A stretch of 64,000 nucleotides of DNA from Candidatus Melainabacteria bacterium MEL.A1 (lineage in GTDB: Bacteria; Cyanobacteriota; Vampirovibrionia; Gastranaerophilales; Gastranaerophilaceae): positions 434,001-498,000 of the forward strand of contig CP017245.1 in NCBI GenBank assembly GCA_001765415.1, in the 5' to 3' direction. The notes under the pieces are model-generated. The model did no database searches, was not told the DNA's origin, and was given only the letters and a program-made list of their open reading frames with translations. Made by a program: the position numbers and the translations under genes. This document shows, piece by piece, positions 53,776 through 63,480 of this stretch. The stretch's first letter is position 1. Each line of letters opens with the position of its first letter.

Positions 53776-55734
53776 CTATAATGAACCGCCGCCACCATCA
53801 CGGAAGTAATCGTAATGTCTTGTATCATCATAGTTATTAACATATTCTGCTTCAACATTCTTTTGGAATTGAGTTTTTGGAGCTGCTGCAGTTGAACGAG
53901 AAGCCAACAAAGCATCAATATTTGGAGCAAGTGTCAATTCAAAGTGGAATCTACCCATTTTGCTATATGGTTCCCAATAGTTTCTAATTAAAGGATAGCC
54001 CCAATATAATCTTGCACTCAAATCACCAGGCAATTGAACTCTCAAGCCCATACCTAATGATGCTGCAAAATAACTACCCTGCATAGCATCTTCTGAAGCA
54101 GTTGGGAAAATACCAGCAGTATCAGCAAATATCGCACCTTTAACGTATTTACCAATAAACGGTATTTTTTCACCTGTTCTAGGGCTTGTAATTTCTCTAG
54201 GTAATAGAGGGAACATAAGTTCACCACTTACGAAATATCCGTTTTTACCAATCATCAAACCTTCTGAATAACCTCTAACTGTAGCCAAACCACCTGTTTG
54301 CATTTGATCTAAGTAAGGAATTCTTTTATCTCCAGGAACAATTTGGTAGTTACTTCTCAATTGACCGATAAATCCGTGAGAGAAATCGTGCAATCTTACT
54401 AAGCTACCGCTATATTTAAAATAATTATTATCTCTTGTACTGTTAAAAATTGGGATTGAATAGTAAGCATCTTGGTTGAAGTACCAAATACCACGTTTTG
54501 TATCTTTTCTCATTTGCAACGCTAATTCCAAAGATGTTACGTTATCAACACTCTTCAAGACATCGCCATAACCAGGCATAATCAAGTCTGAGAATGTTCT
54601 TGCACGTTTGTAATTAGCAGCTGCATATGTTTTCAATTCAAAACCAGGTTTTCTAACAATTGGTTGAGAATAGTACAATGAATATTGGTAAGCATTACTG
54701 CCCAAGCCCCAATCTTTGTATGGTCCGTATTTTATGTTAGCAAATGTAGATGAATACATAAACCCAACACGACCGTCTTTTTTGTTTACAGGGAAGTTGT
54801 AGTCAGCAAAAGGGCTTTGTGCGCCTTTAGAAAAATAAGAACCTAAAGACATTCTATCACGGTGGCCAAATAAGCTATCTGCATACAACATAGCACCACC
54901 TCTTATGCTACCTGTATTATAACGACCTGCGTTATCCATAATACCCATTACGTGGAACGGGAAATTTTCATCAGCTACAAGTTCGATATCCGTAGTTCCT
55001 GGTTTTTGACCTGCTTTTAAGTTAGCCGATAATTTAACACCTTCATTATATCTGTTGAAATCAAGAACATCTTTTTCAAGTTCTACGATATCAAACAATT
55101 GCCCTTCTTTTTCAGGCAATCTTCTTGTAATATAACCATCTTTAGTCCATTTGTTTTGCTCAACAGTAATATTACCGATTTTACTTTCTGTCAAAGCGAT
55201 GTAAATATGACCATTTTCAACAGTTTGTTCAGGTAAAAAGGCACGAGCTGTTACAAAGCCTTTTTCTGCATACAAATTGTTAATATTGTCAATTGCTTTT
55301 TGAATATCTTCAATAAATACATTTCTACCAACCAAAGACTGAATAGCTTTGTTAATTTCTTCTTTTGTCAAAATTTCTGATGGAGCAACTTCAATTGAGT
55401 TTACGTAAACCCCTTTAGTGTTCATTTCTTCAATAGTTGCTTGCTGCATAGAACCACCGTTATAGTTTTGAATAACGGTACTTCCTTCATCTTGACCATC
55501 TAGTTTTTTACGTTGTTGATAGTAATTATAATCTTCATTTCTGTAGTTATCTTGCGCTCTTTCTCGTAAATAACTATTATCGTGCATTTGGTTCATCCCA
55601 GATTGGGATTGAACATCTTGATATAGGGCAGGAAAACTGTCATACATTGCGGCATTTGTTGGGGTTATGGATACAGATAAAGCAAATGCTGCACACAAAA
55701 TCATGATATTTGTTTTTGAATTAATCTTTTTCAT
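53776..55734 (-). CDS. ShlB/FhaC-type two-partner secretion outer-membrane transporter (TpsB)
   Basis: Exports a large TpsA protein across the outer membrane. Signal peptide MKKINSKTNIMILCAAFALS with cleavage near TNA; a Gln/Asn/Tyr-rich linker to about 110; POTRA-2-like domain (TKEEINKAIQSLVGRNVFIE; KGFVTARAFLPEQTVENGHI); second POTRA-like region; then a beta-barrel with the motif VRGYSEG (about 505) of the VRGY type. 652 aa is slightly long because of the N-terminal linker. No TpsA gene is nearby. AAGGTGA precedes the ATG. Confidence 0.88.
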   Translation of the reverse strand: MKKINSKTNIMILCAAFALSVSITPTNAAMYDSFPALYQDVQSQSGMNQMHDNSYLRERAQDNYRNEDYNYYQQRKKLDGQDEGSTVIQNYNGGSMQQATIEEMNTKGVYVNSIEVAPSEILTKEEINKAIQSLVGRNVFIEDIQKAIDNINNLYAEKGFVTARAFLPEQTVENGHIYIALTESKIGNITVEQNKWTKDGYITRRLPEKEGQLFDIVELEKDVLDFNRYNEGVKLSANLKAGQKPGTTDIELVADENFPFHVMGIMDNAGRYNTGSIRGGAMLYADSLFGHRDRMSLGSYFSKGAQSPFADYNFPVNKKDGRVGFMYSSTFANIKYGPYKDWGLGSNAYQYSLYYSQPIVRKPGFELKTYAAANYKRARTFSDLIMPGYGDVLKSVDNVTSLELALQMRKDTKRGIWYFNQDAYYSIPIFNSTRDNNYFKYSGSLVRLHDFSHGFIGQLRSNYQIVPGDKRIPYLDQMQTGGLATVRGYSEGLMIGKNGYFVSGELMFPLLPREITSPRTGEKIPFIGKYVKGAIFADTAGIFPTASEDAMQGSYFAASLGMGLRVQLPGDLSARLYWGYPLIRNYWEPYSKMGRFHFELTLAPNIDALLASRSTAAAPKTQFQKNVEAEYVNNYDDTRHYDYFRDGGGGSL

Positions 55735-55999
55735 TGATTCACCTTTTTACTAAGTTAAAAAAAATATATATATTTTAAGTCCGGTCAATTTTATTTTTGC
55801 GCTTATCAAGTGAAATAAAAAGAATTTCTTAATTTTTATTACAAAAACTTAATAAAAATTAATTTTTATGTTCAAAAATAAAATGACCTGCTATTATTAT
55901 ATTGAATTTTTCAAATGTTGTAAAGATTTATTAGAAAAAATCAATCTTTTGTTGTAGGATATTTCTATAAAATCAAGCACATAATGTAAGGGAGAAAAT

Positions 56000-56461
56000 A
56001 TGAATAACAAAATTAAAATTTTGGCAGTTGGTTTATTGACATTCGCATCTGGAATTGCTTTCAGCAATTTTGCTATGTCTGACGTACCTTCAAAAATTGC
56101 AGTAGTAGATGTTCAAGAAGTTGTCAACTCTTCATCTCAAGTTCAAGCATTGAAAAAAGAACAACAGGCAAAAATGAAAGAAGTTGTTTCTTTTGTAGAA
56201 AAAGCTAGAAAAGAAGTTGCAGCAACAACCGATGTAAAGAAAAAACAAGCATTAGAAGAAAAATATAACAAAGAACTAAATACTAAAAAAACGGCAATGG
56301 ATAAAAATTACGCAGATAAATTAACTGCAATTGATAGCACAATTTCAAAACAAATTGAAGCTCAAGCTAAAGCAGGCGGGTACGATATTGTTTTGGCTAA
56401 AGGTGTAGTTTTATACGGCGGTTCTGATATTACAGATGCCGTAAAAAAAGCTGTAAAATAG
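56000..56461 (+). CDS. Skp/OmpH-family periplasmic chaperone
   Basis: Helps outer-membrane proteins cross the periplasm. The signal sequence (MNNKIKILAVGLLTFASGIA) is followed by KIAVVDVQEVVNSSSQVQAL, the typical beta strand, then a charged coiled coil (about 50-120) and a final strand (GGYDIVLAKGVVLYGGSDIT). 153 aa is normal. GGGAG precedes the ATG. It is divergent from tpsB across 265 bp of AT-rich DNA in which no other feature is seen; both serve the outer membrane. Confidence 0.92.
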   Translation: MNNKIKILAVGLLTFASGIAFSNFAMSDVPSKIAVVDVQEVVNSSSQVQALKKEQQAKMKEVVSFVEKARKEVAATTDVKKKQALEEKYNKELNTKKTAMDKNYADKLTAIDSTISKQIEAQAKAGGYDIVLAKGVVLYGGSDITDAVKKAVK

Positions 56462-56513
56462 AAATACACTAAAACCATATAAATTCAAAAACTCTTTTTA
56501 ATGTGCAACATTA

Positions 56514-56543
56514 AAAACCTCTCTATTTTATAGAGAGGTTTTT
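56514..56543. terminator. Bidirectional terminator
   Basis: AAAAACCTCTCTA / TAGAGAGGTTTTT perfect stem around TTT between the convergent skp and 149-aa genes. Confidence 0.9.
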
Positions 56544-56569
56544 CTTATATGTTTATTTTTTATTTATCA

Positions 56570-57019
56570 TTATTTTTTGTTTTTCACACTCTGCACAAGA
56601 CAATCAACCGCTCTATAAATTCTACGGGCTAAATTATCTTCATAATCAGACTTAACATATTCCATGCGTTGCGTACCATCCATACCGTTATTAATCATCC
56701 GAAATTTCCAATTTGAATTTTTTACAATTTCTTTTGCATCGGAAGACACAAGCTTAAATTTGTCTTTTTGAGTATCCATGTCAGTAACTACAACTTGTAA
56801 TCTGTTCGCATATACATCTTCCAAAACAGGAGCAACTGCATCTTCGGCTAAAGCATGTTTGCCGGAATAAATATCTACTTTTATGTTACGATGTTTTGCA
56901 TAATTTTCCAACACACCTTTTGACAATTCTAATTGCTTTGCTGTTTCAGAAAATATACCATCTTTATGTATATTTACTAAATTTGTTTTTCTACTACTAA
57001 ATATTTTTGCTATTTTCAT
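56570..57019 (-). CDS. Hypothetical protein (149 aa)
   Basis: Start at 57019 (MKIAKIFSSRKTNLVNIHKD) behind AGAGGTGG. Hydrophilic, mixed helix/strand, no signal, TM or cysteine pair. Recognisable pieces such as AKQLELSKGVLENYAKHRNI do not point to a family. It follows nth by 52 bp on the same strand. Confidence 0.7.
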   Translation of the reverse strand: MKIAKIFSSRKTNLVNIHKDGIFSETAKQLELSKGVLENYAKHRNIKVDIYSGKHALAEDAVAPVLEDVYANRLQVVVTDMDTQKDKFKLVSSDAKEIVKNSNWKFRMINNGMDGTQRMEYVKSDYEDNLARRIYRAVDCLVQSVKNKK

Positions 57020-57071
57020 TTCCACCTCTTTGTTTTTTATAAGAAGAATCAAACAAAAAATTTTTTGTTAG

Positions 57072-57707
57072 TTAGATTATTTTTTTACAATAATTTTTTA
57101 TCGGACACTCATTACACTTTGGTTTTATCGGCTTACATATATTTTGACCATGAGTAACTATCAACGTATTTATATCAATCCAATATTTTATCGGAAGTTT
57201 TTTCCTCAATGCAAATTCTGTTTCTTCCGGATTTTTAGTTTTTACATAACCAATTCGATTAAAAATTCTATGAACATGAACATCCACACAAATCGCAGGT
57301 TCATTAAAACCTCTTGAAATAGTTAAGTTTGCAGTTTTTCTCCCTACCCCATTGAATTTACACAATTCTTCAATAGATTTTGGAACTTGTGAATTATATT
57401 TTTCAACCAATGTTTTTGATAATTCAATAATTTGCTTTGCTTTATTTGCATAAAAGCCAACCGGATAAATAGCTTCTTCCAACTTTTTTACATCACAACT
57501 TGCAAAATCTTCTGGAGTTTTACCTAATTTTAACATCCTTAATGTTGCAGGATAAGTCGTTTTATCATTCGTTCTAAGACTCAAAATACAAGCGATCAAA
57601 ACTAAATACGGATCTTTAAAACTATCCATCAATCCGACAAATTCACTTTTTGGTTGTTTTGCCTTTTTAAGTAATTCTACAATTTTATCTATATCGATAA
57701 TATCCAT
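57072..57707 (-). CDS. nth: Endonuclease III
   Basis: DNA glycosylase/AP lyase for oxidised pyrimidines. Helix-hairpin-helix LCKFNGVGRKTANL with catalytic Lys (about 120), catalytic Asp in AICVDVHVHRIFNRIGYVKT and the C-terminal [4Fe-4S] loop CKPIKPKCNECPIKNYC. 211 aa is normal. The upstream HTH gene is 15 bp away on the same strand. Confidence 0.95.
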   Translation of the reverse strand: MDIIDIDKIVELLKKAKQPKSEFVGLMDSFKDPYLVLIACILSLRTNDKTTYPATLRMLKLGKTPEDFASCDVKKLEEAIYPVGFYANKAKQIIELSKTLVEKYNSQVPKSIEELCKFNGVGRKTANLTISRGFNEPAICVDVHVHRIFNRIGYVKTKNPEETEFALRKKLPIKYWIDINTLIVTHGQNICKPIKPKCNECPIKNYCKKII

Positions 57708-57722
57708 ACAATAATACTATAA

Positions 57723-57926
57723 CTAATCAGGCTTATATTCAATAATATCTTTAATATCACATTTAAAATAGTTACACAATTTGTTAATAGTACTCAATTT
57801 AACATCAATATTTTCACCTTGAACAAGCTTAGAAATTGTGGCTTTACTCAGGTCAGTCGCTTCAGCCACTTGGTACCCCTTAACTTTATGCTGCCAAATA
57901 AGTTCATATAATTTTACAGTAATCAT
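57723..57926 (-). CDS. Cro/C1-type HTH regulator (67 aa)
   Basis: A short XRE-family DNA-binding protein: LIWQHKVKGYQVAEATDLSK followed by the recognition helix ATISKLVQGEN and LSTINKLCNYFKC. It has no effector domain. It sits 15 bp before nth, so it may be co-transcribed. Target unknown; it could regulate itself or the divergent pseudopilin at 58040. Confidence 0.88.
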   Translation of the reverse strand: MITVKLYELIWQHKVKGYQVAEATDLSKATISKLVQGENIDVKLSTINKLCNYFKCDIKDIIEYKPD

Positions 57927-58039
57927 ATATTCATTATATTTGTTTGAAACATTCTTGACAGAATATTTAACTATAGTAGAATAAATTCATATACAATTGA
58001 TTATTTTTTAATATATTGTAATAACATAGGAGATAAAAC

Positions 58040-58792
58040 ATGATTATACACAAAAAACAACAAGGATTTACTTTAGCAGAAACGCTTATAACAATAGGAA
58101 TAATCGGTGTTGTTGCAGCTTTAACAATTCCAACAATCATTTCCGAATATCAGGAAAGAGTATTGGTCAATCTTGCAAAAAAAAATTATTCAGTAGTAAT
58201 GAATGCCATAAATATGTATAATAATGATAATGAATCAATAGGAAATTATTCTGTGTTAATGGACTATTCTAAAAGCAATACCGAAATAATAACCGATTTT
58301 ATGAAATATTTTAATGGAGCAAAACTTTGTCATCAAAATAATACCCAAAACTGCAATTTATCTTATAAAATAAAAACTCCATACCCCCAAAATGACGGAA
58401 ATAACCACAATTATTTTTTCCCATCTCTCGATGCAAGAAGCACAATTTTACTAGCAGATGGGGCATACTTATCACTTAGGAGAGAAACTACACAAGCTGG
58501 GAATTGTGGATATACTTGGTATAAAGCTGTAACAGATGAAAACGGTAATTTTATAAAAAATGATGACGGAAGCAACAAAACAATAGCAACTACTGCAAGC
58601 AGATGCGGACGTATTACTGTAGACACAAATGGGAATAAAGGTCCAAATAGACTTGGGGCAGATATTTTTAATTATCAAATTTATATAAACAATATAAACT
58701 TTATGCAATCAGAAGGTGATCTGAATTATATACTTAAAAACAACAAAATTCAGCCCCATAAAAATTATAGTGAAGGAGATTTTAGCAAATAA
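58040..58792 (+). CDS. Pseudopilin (250 aa)
   Basis: Leader MIIHKKQQG is cleaved before FTLAETLITIGIIGVVAALT, with Glu at mature position 5. The C-terminal block RITVDTNGNKGPNRLGADIF matches the pseudopilin at 14671, and two cysteine pairs occur. AGGAG precedes the ATG. Like the others it is not beside secretion machinery. It is probably a minor pilin or secreted fibre component made mature by a prepilin peptidase. Confidence 0.9.
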   Translation: MIIHKKQQGFTLAETLITIGIIGVVAALTIPTIISEYQERVLVNLAKKNYSVVMNAINMYNNDNESIGNYSVLMDYSKSNTEIITDFMKYFNGAKLCHQNNTQNCNLSYKIKTPYPQNDGNNHNYFFPSLDARSTILLADGAYLSLRRETTQAGNCGYTWYKAVTDENGNFIKNDDGSNKTIATTASRCGRITVDTNGNKGPNRLGADIFNYQIYINNINFMQSEGDLNYILKNNKIQPHKNYSEGDFSK

Positions 58793-58859
58793 ACTACATA
58801 AAAAATCTTTTTGTGCTAAAATAAATCAGTAATTGACCAAATTTTGAAAGGATAGGGAT

Positions 58860-60134
58860 ATGAACAAAGTTGTTGTTGGCGCACAATGGGGCGATGAAGG
58901 CAAAGCTAAAATTACTGATTTACTTGCAGGTGATGCAGATTTAATTATCAGGTATCAAGGGGGTTGCAACGCCGGTCACACAGTTGTTGCGCATAACAAA
59001 ACATTCAAGTTCCACCTTATTCCATCAGGAATTTTATATAAAGGCAAAACTTGTTTTATCGGAGCTGGAACGGTTATTTTGCCGGAATATTTTGAAGAAG
59101 AAATTCAAGGATTAATAAAAGAAGGAATTGATGTTTCTGGTTTAAAAATCAACCCTCTAGCTTCAATTACTATGCCTTATCATACTGAAGTTGACGGTTA
59201 TAGCGAAGATACCGCTAAAAAAGGGAAAATTGGAACAACTAAAAAAGGTATCGGACCTACCTATACAGACAAAATGGCACGTATCGGCTTGAAAATCCAA
59301 GATTTATACTCTCCAGAACTTTCTGAGAAATTAGACATAATCCTTCCTATAAAAAACAAAACACTTAAAGAAGTTTATGGCTTAAAAACATATACAAAAG
59401 AAGAAGCTCTTGATTTATGCAAAAAATATGCCGAAATTTTCAAACCTTATGTGTGTTTTGATTGGCAAAAAGTTTTAGAAGATGCAAAACGTGACAAAAA
59501 AGCAGTTCTTTTTGAAGGCGCACAAGGCGTAATGCTTGATATCGACTACGGAACATACCCATTTGTAACATCTTCTAACCCAATTGGTGGAGGTGCCGCT
59601 ACCGGTTCTGGCTATGGACCAACCATGATTGATGAAGTTATTGGGGTTGCTAAAGCTTACGTAACAAGAGTTGGTGAAGGACCTTTTGTTTCAGAATTAA
59701 CAGATGAAACAGGTATTAAAATCAGAGAAATCGGACATGAATTTGGAGTAACAACAGGTCGCCCACGTCGTTGCGGATGGTTTGATGCTGTGACTATGAA
59801 ATACGCCGTTTTAGTTGGAGGATTAACATCAATTGCATTAACTAAAATCGACGTTTTTGACAGTTTTGATGAAATTAAAGTTTGTATAGCGTACAAAGAC
59901 ACTCGTGATGGAAAAATTTACACAAGCTATCCGACAGATGTCTTTATCCACAAGTATTTAGAACCGGTTTATGAAATCCACAAAGGCTGGAAACAGGATA
60001 TCACCGGAATTAAGGAATACAACAAACTTCCGGATAATGCAAAAAAATACCTTGCAAGACTTGAAGAATTGTTAGAAGTTCCAATCTCTATCGTAAGTGT
60101 AGGTCCAGACAGAGATCAAACCATATTTAAATAA
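58860..60134 (+). CDS. purA: Adenylosuccinate synthetase
   Basis: First step from IMP to AMP: GTP-dependent joining of aspartate. The N-terminal GTP site VVGAQWGDEGKAKITDLLAG, NAGHTV, GTTKKGIGPTYTDK, FEGAQGVMLDIDYGTYPFVT and TTTGRPRRCG-type block (VTTGRPRRCGWFDAV) are diagnostic. 424 aa is normal. GAAAGGATAGGG precedes the ATG. Confidence 0.97.
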   Translation: MNKVVVGAQWGDEGKAKITDLLAGDADLIIRYQGGCNAGHTVVAHNKTFKFHLIPSGILYKGKTCFIGAGTVILPEYFEEEIQGLIKEGIDVSGLKINPLASITMPYHTEVDGYSEDTAKKGKIGTTKKGIGPTYTDKMARIGLKIQDLYSPELSEKLDIILPIKNKTLKEVYGLKTYTKEEALDLCKKYAEIFKPYVCFDWQKVLEDAKRDKKAVLFEGAQGVMLDIDYGTYPFVTSSNPIGGGAATGSGYGPTMIDEVIGVAKAYVTRVGEGPFVSELTDETGIKIREIGHEFGVTTGRPRRCGWFDAVTMKYAVLVGGLTSIALTKIDVFDSFDEIKVCIAYKDTRDGKIYTSYPTDVFIHKYLEPVYEIHKGWKQDITGIKEYNKLPDNAKKYLARLEELLEVPISIVSVGPDRDQTIFK

Positions 60135-60193
60135 ACTGTTTACGTTTGTTTACGCTATAGCAATTTTTTCTACTTTCATGTTTTTATATACAT

Positions 60194-62995
60194 GTGTTTA
60201 GAATTAGTTCAATTAATAGTGTTAATAATAATATAAGACTGAATAAAATTGCGTTTAAGGGAAATGAAAGCAATCAAACTAATCCGCAAGTAAAAGAATT
60301 GCCAAATGTTCAACCGGATTATTCAGTCAAAACACCTATGACTTATACCAAAACAGGAGATATAAATTTCCCTTACGATACCAAAGCTCATTGTTATAAA
60401 CTTGCAAACGGGCAGAAAGTCGTAATCGTTCCACAAGATGGTGAAACTGTTTTGAGAACTTACGTAAACACAGGCTCTATGAATGAACCTGACAAAATTC
60501 GTGGAATTAGCCATTACATTGAACACAACTTGTTTAATGGCTCTGAAGGACTTGAACAAGGTGACTTTTTCAAAAATGTAGACAAAATGGGCGCATCAAC
60601 AAACGCCTCTACAGGTTTTGCCGAAACTAATTACTATATCAGTTCAAACCTTTTAAATCCCAGCGACTTAGAAAACAAAATCAAACTTCATGCCTCAATG
60701 CTTGAAACTCCAATATTTGCACTAGATAAACTCGAAAAAGAAAAAGGTATTGTAAATTCAGAAATCAATATGATTACGTCAAATCCTGAAAATTTGGCTA
60801 TAAATAAAATGCTTAAAAACTTGTACGGAATAAAAACAACTTCAACCGACATGATTGGTGGCACAACTGATAATATAACAAATTTGACAAGAGAAGATGT
60901 CGTAAATTACTATAAAAACAACTATTATCCTGCCAATATGGTTACGGTAATAACCGGAGATGTAAAACCAGACGAAACAATGAAATTAATTTCAAAATAT
61001 TTTACATCAAAAAAACAACCGACATACTCTCAACATCTTGAAACTTTAACTCCAATAAACAAAACAGTTAGAGAAGATATTATTTCTGATAAAGCAACCG
61101 CATCAATAGTCGTAGTAGGTTTTAACGGTCCATCTTCAAACAACTCAAAAGACAGAATTTATACAGAAGCCTTGAGCGAATTATTGTCAATGTCTTCAAC
61201 ATCAAGAATTGACAAAAAATTAAAACCACTAAACACATCAAGCAGCATCCAAGACGAAAAATTAAGCACGAATCCAAAAGATGGCAGAGCTTTTATCGTA
61301 ACATCAGAATGTTCTGACGAAAATTCCGAAAAAGTTTTGAAAACGATCTTCAATGAAATAGGAAACATCGCAAACAACCCACCAACCGATGATGAAATGC
61401 AAATTATCAAAAAAAGAATGCTTAACAATTTTTCTAAACTTTTTGAACAATCATTTGCGACTAATGACATAATTGGCACAAGTACTCTTGAAAACAATTC
61501 GGATTTTCTTAACGATTTTGAAACCATTGTAAAATCAATGACAGCAGATGATTTAGTTAACGCTGCAAAAAAATACCTCGACGTAAATAAAGCATCTGTC
61601 ACTATAATCCATCCGGCTTCTGCAACTCCTGAAAGCATTCAACAAAACCACAAAAACATATCTTTTACAGGCGCAGATAAAAAAGAGGCTCTAGATATTT
61701 CTTCCGTAAAAGAATACAATTTGGCAAACAATCTCAGACTTGCAACGATAAATTCTAAAACAAATAACGCAAATATAAATTTCAAAATCTTTACAGACGA
61801 TAGTTATAAAGAAAAACCGTCTGCAGCATTGGTTCTAAATGCTATTTTAGACGAAGGTTCAGCTCTAAGAAATCAAGATACATTTGAAACTGATATGGCG
61901 AAAAACGGTATTTCTATTAATACGCATGCCTCTTATGATGCGCTTGCTTCTACTGTTAATTGCGCAAGCGAAGATATTGAAAAGGCCATAAGCGGATTGC
62001 AAGAAGTTATTGAAAATCCTCGATTTACCGCAGAAGAATTTGAACATTCGAAAAATTTAATCAAAGAAACCATTAAAAATTCTGACAAATCTGCTTTTGA
62101 CAAACTAGATTCCGAATTGTATAAAGGATTGCCGGATGGCGTTTCTAAGGAAGAAATGCTAAAAGATTTGGATATTCTTACTCTTGATGACGTAAAAAAA
62201 CTATATTCTCACCTAATCAACAATGGAAAAGGAGAAATAGTTGTATCTGCTCCGTTTGACAAAAAACCGGAATTAAAAAATACAATTTTCAATAATTTTG
62301 GAAAATTCAGACCAGTAAAAGACTTTAGCCCTGTTTTGATTGAGGACATCTATTCCCCTATTGAAAAAACTAAGGTTTTAATAGATACAGATTTCAAAAA
62401 CCAAGCAGAAATCGTAGAAGCATTCAAATTCAGAATTAACCAAAACTCAAAAGATAGAGTAGCAATAGCTCTTTTGAACACTATTTTAGGTGGAAACCCA
62501 TCATCAAGATTGTTTATGGATTTGCGCGAAAAAGAAAAACTTGCATATCACGTAAAATCAAATTACGAAACAAATAACAATATCGGAGTTTTCACTTTAA
62601 AAATCGGCACTACAACCGACAACAAAGAAACAGGAGAACAAAGTTTTGACAATATTCAAAAGTCAATTGATGGGTTTAACCATCACATTGAAAACATCAA
62701 GTCAAATAAAGTTACTGACGAAGAATTGAATAACGCCAAATTAAGCCTAAAAAACAAAATCCTAAACTCTGTTCATTCTCCGGAAGGTAAAATTGCAAGC
62801 CTTTCAAGTGGAATGGTTTCAGTTTATGGAATAAACAAAACAAACAAACTTTTTGAAGAAATAGACAATATAACCACAGACGATATCTATAACACAGCGA
62901 ACTACATCTTTTCCGGTAAACCGGTATATTCTATTCTTGCCACTCAAGACAGTTTAGATGCAAACAAAGATTATCTCGCAACATTAGAACAATAA
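60194..62995 (+). CDS. M16 zinc peptidase with two FKG/FTG motifs (933 aa)
   Basis: GTG start at 60194; the nearby ATG is out of frame. Residues 1-20 are Asn/Ser-rich, then IAFKG at 19-23. The first M16 half has the inverted zinc motif RGISHYIEHNLFNGSEG (H-x2-E-H) at about 104-120 and a distal Glu in EKGIVNSEINM. The second half (from about 495) is inactive-looking, as usual in M16 (FRINQNSKDRVAIALLNTIL; GGNPSSRLFMDLREKEKLAY). Between the halves, at about 489-493, NISFTG repeats the motif. No signal peptide. A Shine-Dalgarno is weak. Confidence 0.88.
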   Translation: MFRISSINSVNNNIRLNKIAFKGNESNQTNPQVKELPNVQPDYSVKTPMTYTKTGDINFPYDTKAHCYKLANGQKVVIVPQDGETVLRTYVNTGSMNEPDKIRGISHYIEHNLFNGSEGLEQGDFFKNVDKMGASTNASTGFAETNYYISSNLLNPSDLENKIKLHASMLETPIFALDKLEKEKGIVNSEINMITSNPENLAINKMLKNLYGIKTTSTDMIGGTTDNITNLTREDVVNYYKNNYYPANMVTVITGDVKPDETMKLISKYFTSKKQPTYSQHLETLTPINKTVREDIISDKATASIVVVGFNGPSSNNSKDRIYTEALSELLSMSSTSRIDKKLKPLNTSSSIQDEKLSTNPKDGRAFIVTSECSDENSEKVLKTIFNEIGNIANNPPTDDEMQIIKKRMLNNFSKLFEQSFATNDIIGTSTLENNSDFLNDFETIVKSMTADDLVNAAKKYLDVNKASVTIIHPASATPESIQQNHKNISFTGADKKEALDISSVKEYNLANNLRLATINSKTNNANINFKIFTDDSYKEKPSAALVLNAILDEGSALRNQDTFETDMAKNGISINTHASYDALASTVNCASEDIEKAISGLQEVIENPRFTAEEFEHSKNLIKETIKNSDKSAFDKLDSELYKGLPDGVSKEEMLKDLDILTLDDVKKLYSHLINNGKGEIVVSAPFDKKPELKNTIFNNFGKFRPVKDFSPVLIEDIYSPIEKTKVLIDTDFKNQAEIVEAFKFRINQNSKDRVAIALLNTILGGNPSSRLFMDLREKEKLAYHVKSNYETNNNIGVFTLKIGTTTDNKETGEQSFDNIQKSIDGFNHHIENIKSNKVTDEELNNAKLSLKNKILNSVHSPEGKIASLSSGMVSVYGINKTNKLFEEIDNITTDDIYNTANYIFSGKPVYSILATQDSLDANKDYLATLEQ

Positions 62996-62996
62996 A

Positions 62997-63368
62997 CTAC
63001 TTTACAGAATAGTTTATGGTAGACATTACGCCATTTCTTCTATAAACAAAATCAATCGGCACTTTTACATCTGTTCCGCAAGCATCTACTGTCCATTCTT
63101 CGGTCCAAGTTCCGCCAACCTTACGTCCAAATTGGTTAAGCTTCACATCGGTAGGTTCTTTTGTTACTTCGGTATTAGTAACCTTGAAATTTCGGCAACC
63201 TTTATTCTTTTGTGCTACACGTGAAAACACATAACACAAAGTATTACCTTGAGTTTTTTTATCTGCAATTGAAGCTCCGGGTAATGGCAACTTCATACCT
63301 AAATAACTTGCGGCACTACAAGACAATCCGATTAATAATGTACATAAAATTATAAAACTTTTTTTCAT
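62997..63368 (-). CDS. Small secreted protein (123 aa)
   Basis: Signal peptide MKKSFIILCTLLIGLSCSAA with likely SPase I cleavage after the SAA region; the lone Cys is not in a lipobox. The mature part has three cysteines and a beta-rich pattern (GNTLCYVFSRVAQKNKGCRN; WTVDACGTDVKVPIDFVY). Function unknown. It is convergent with the M16 gene and shares its minus strand with gap. Confidence 0.8.
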   Translation of the reverse strand: MKKSFIILCTLLIGLSCSAASYLGMKLPLPGASIADKKTQGNTLCYVFSRVAQKNKGCRNFKVTNTEVTKEPTDVKLNQFGRKVGGTWTEEWTVDACGTDVKVPIDFVYRRNGVMSTINYSVK

Positions 63369-63418
63369 ATCAAAATCCTCAATATCATATATTATCCACT
63401 ATTTTAACATTTTTTGCA

Positions 63419-63456
63419 TAAAAAAACAAGCCTGAAATAAATCAGACTTGTTTTTC
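63419..63456 (-). terminator. Terminator after gap
   Basis: ACAAGTCTGA / TCAGGCTTGT stem (one mismatch) with TTTTTTT on the minus strand, 25 bp past the gap stop. Confidence 0.85.
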
Positions 63457-63480
63457 GATTATTTCAAAATTATAAATCAA

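Noticed and set aside
61159..61638. 159-residue minus strand frame inside the M16 gene
   Set aside because: It lies fully within a recognised peptidase gene and has a composition typical of antisense reading.
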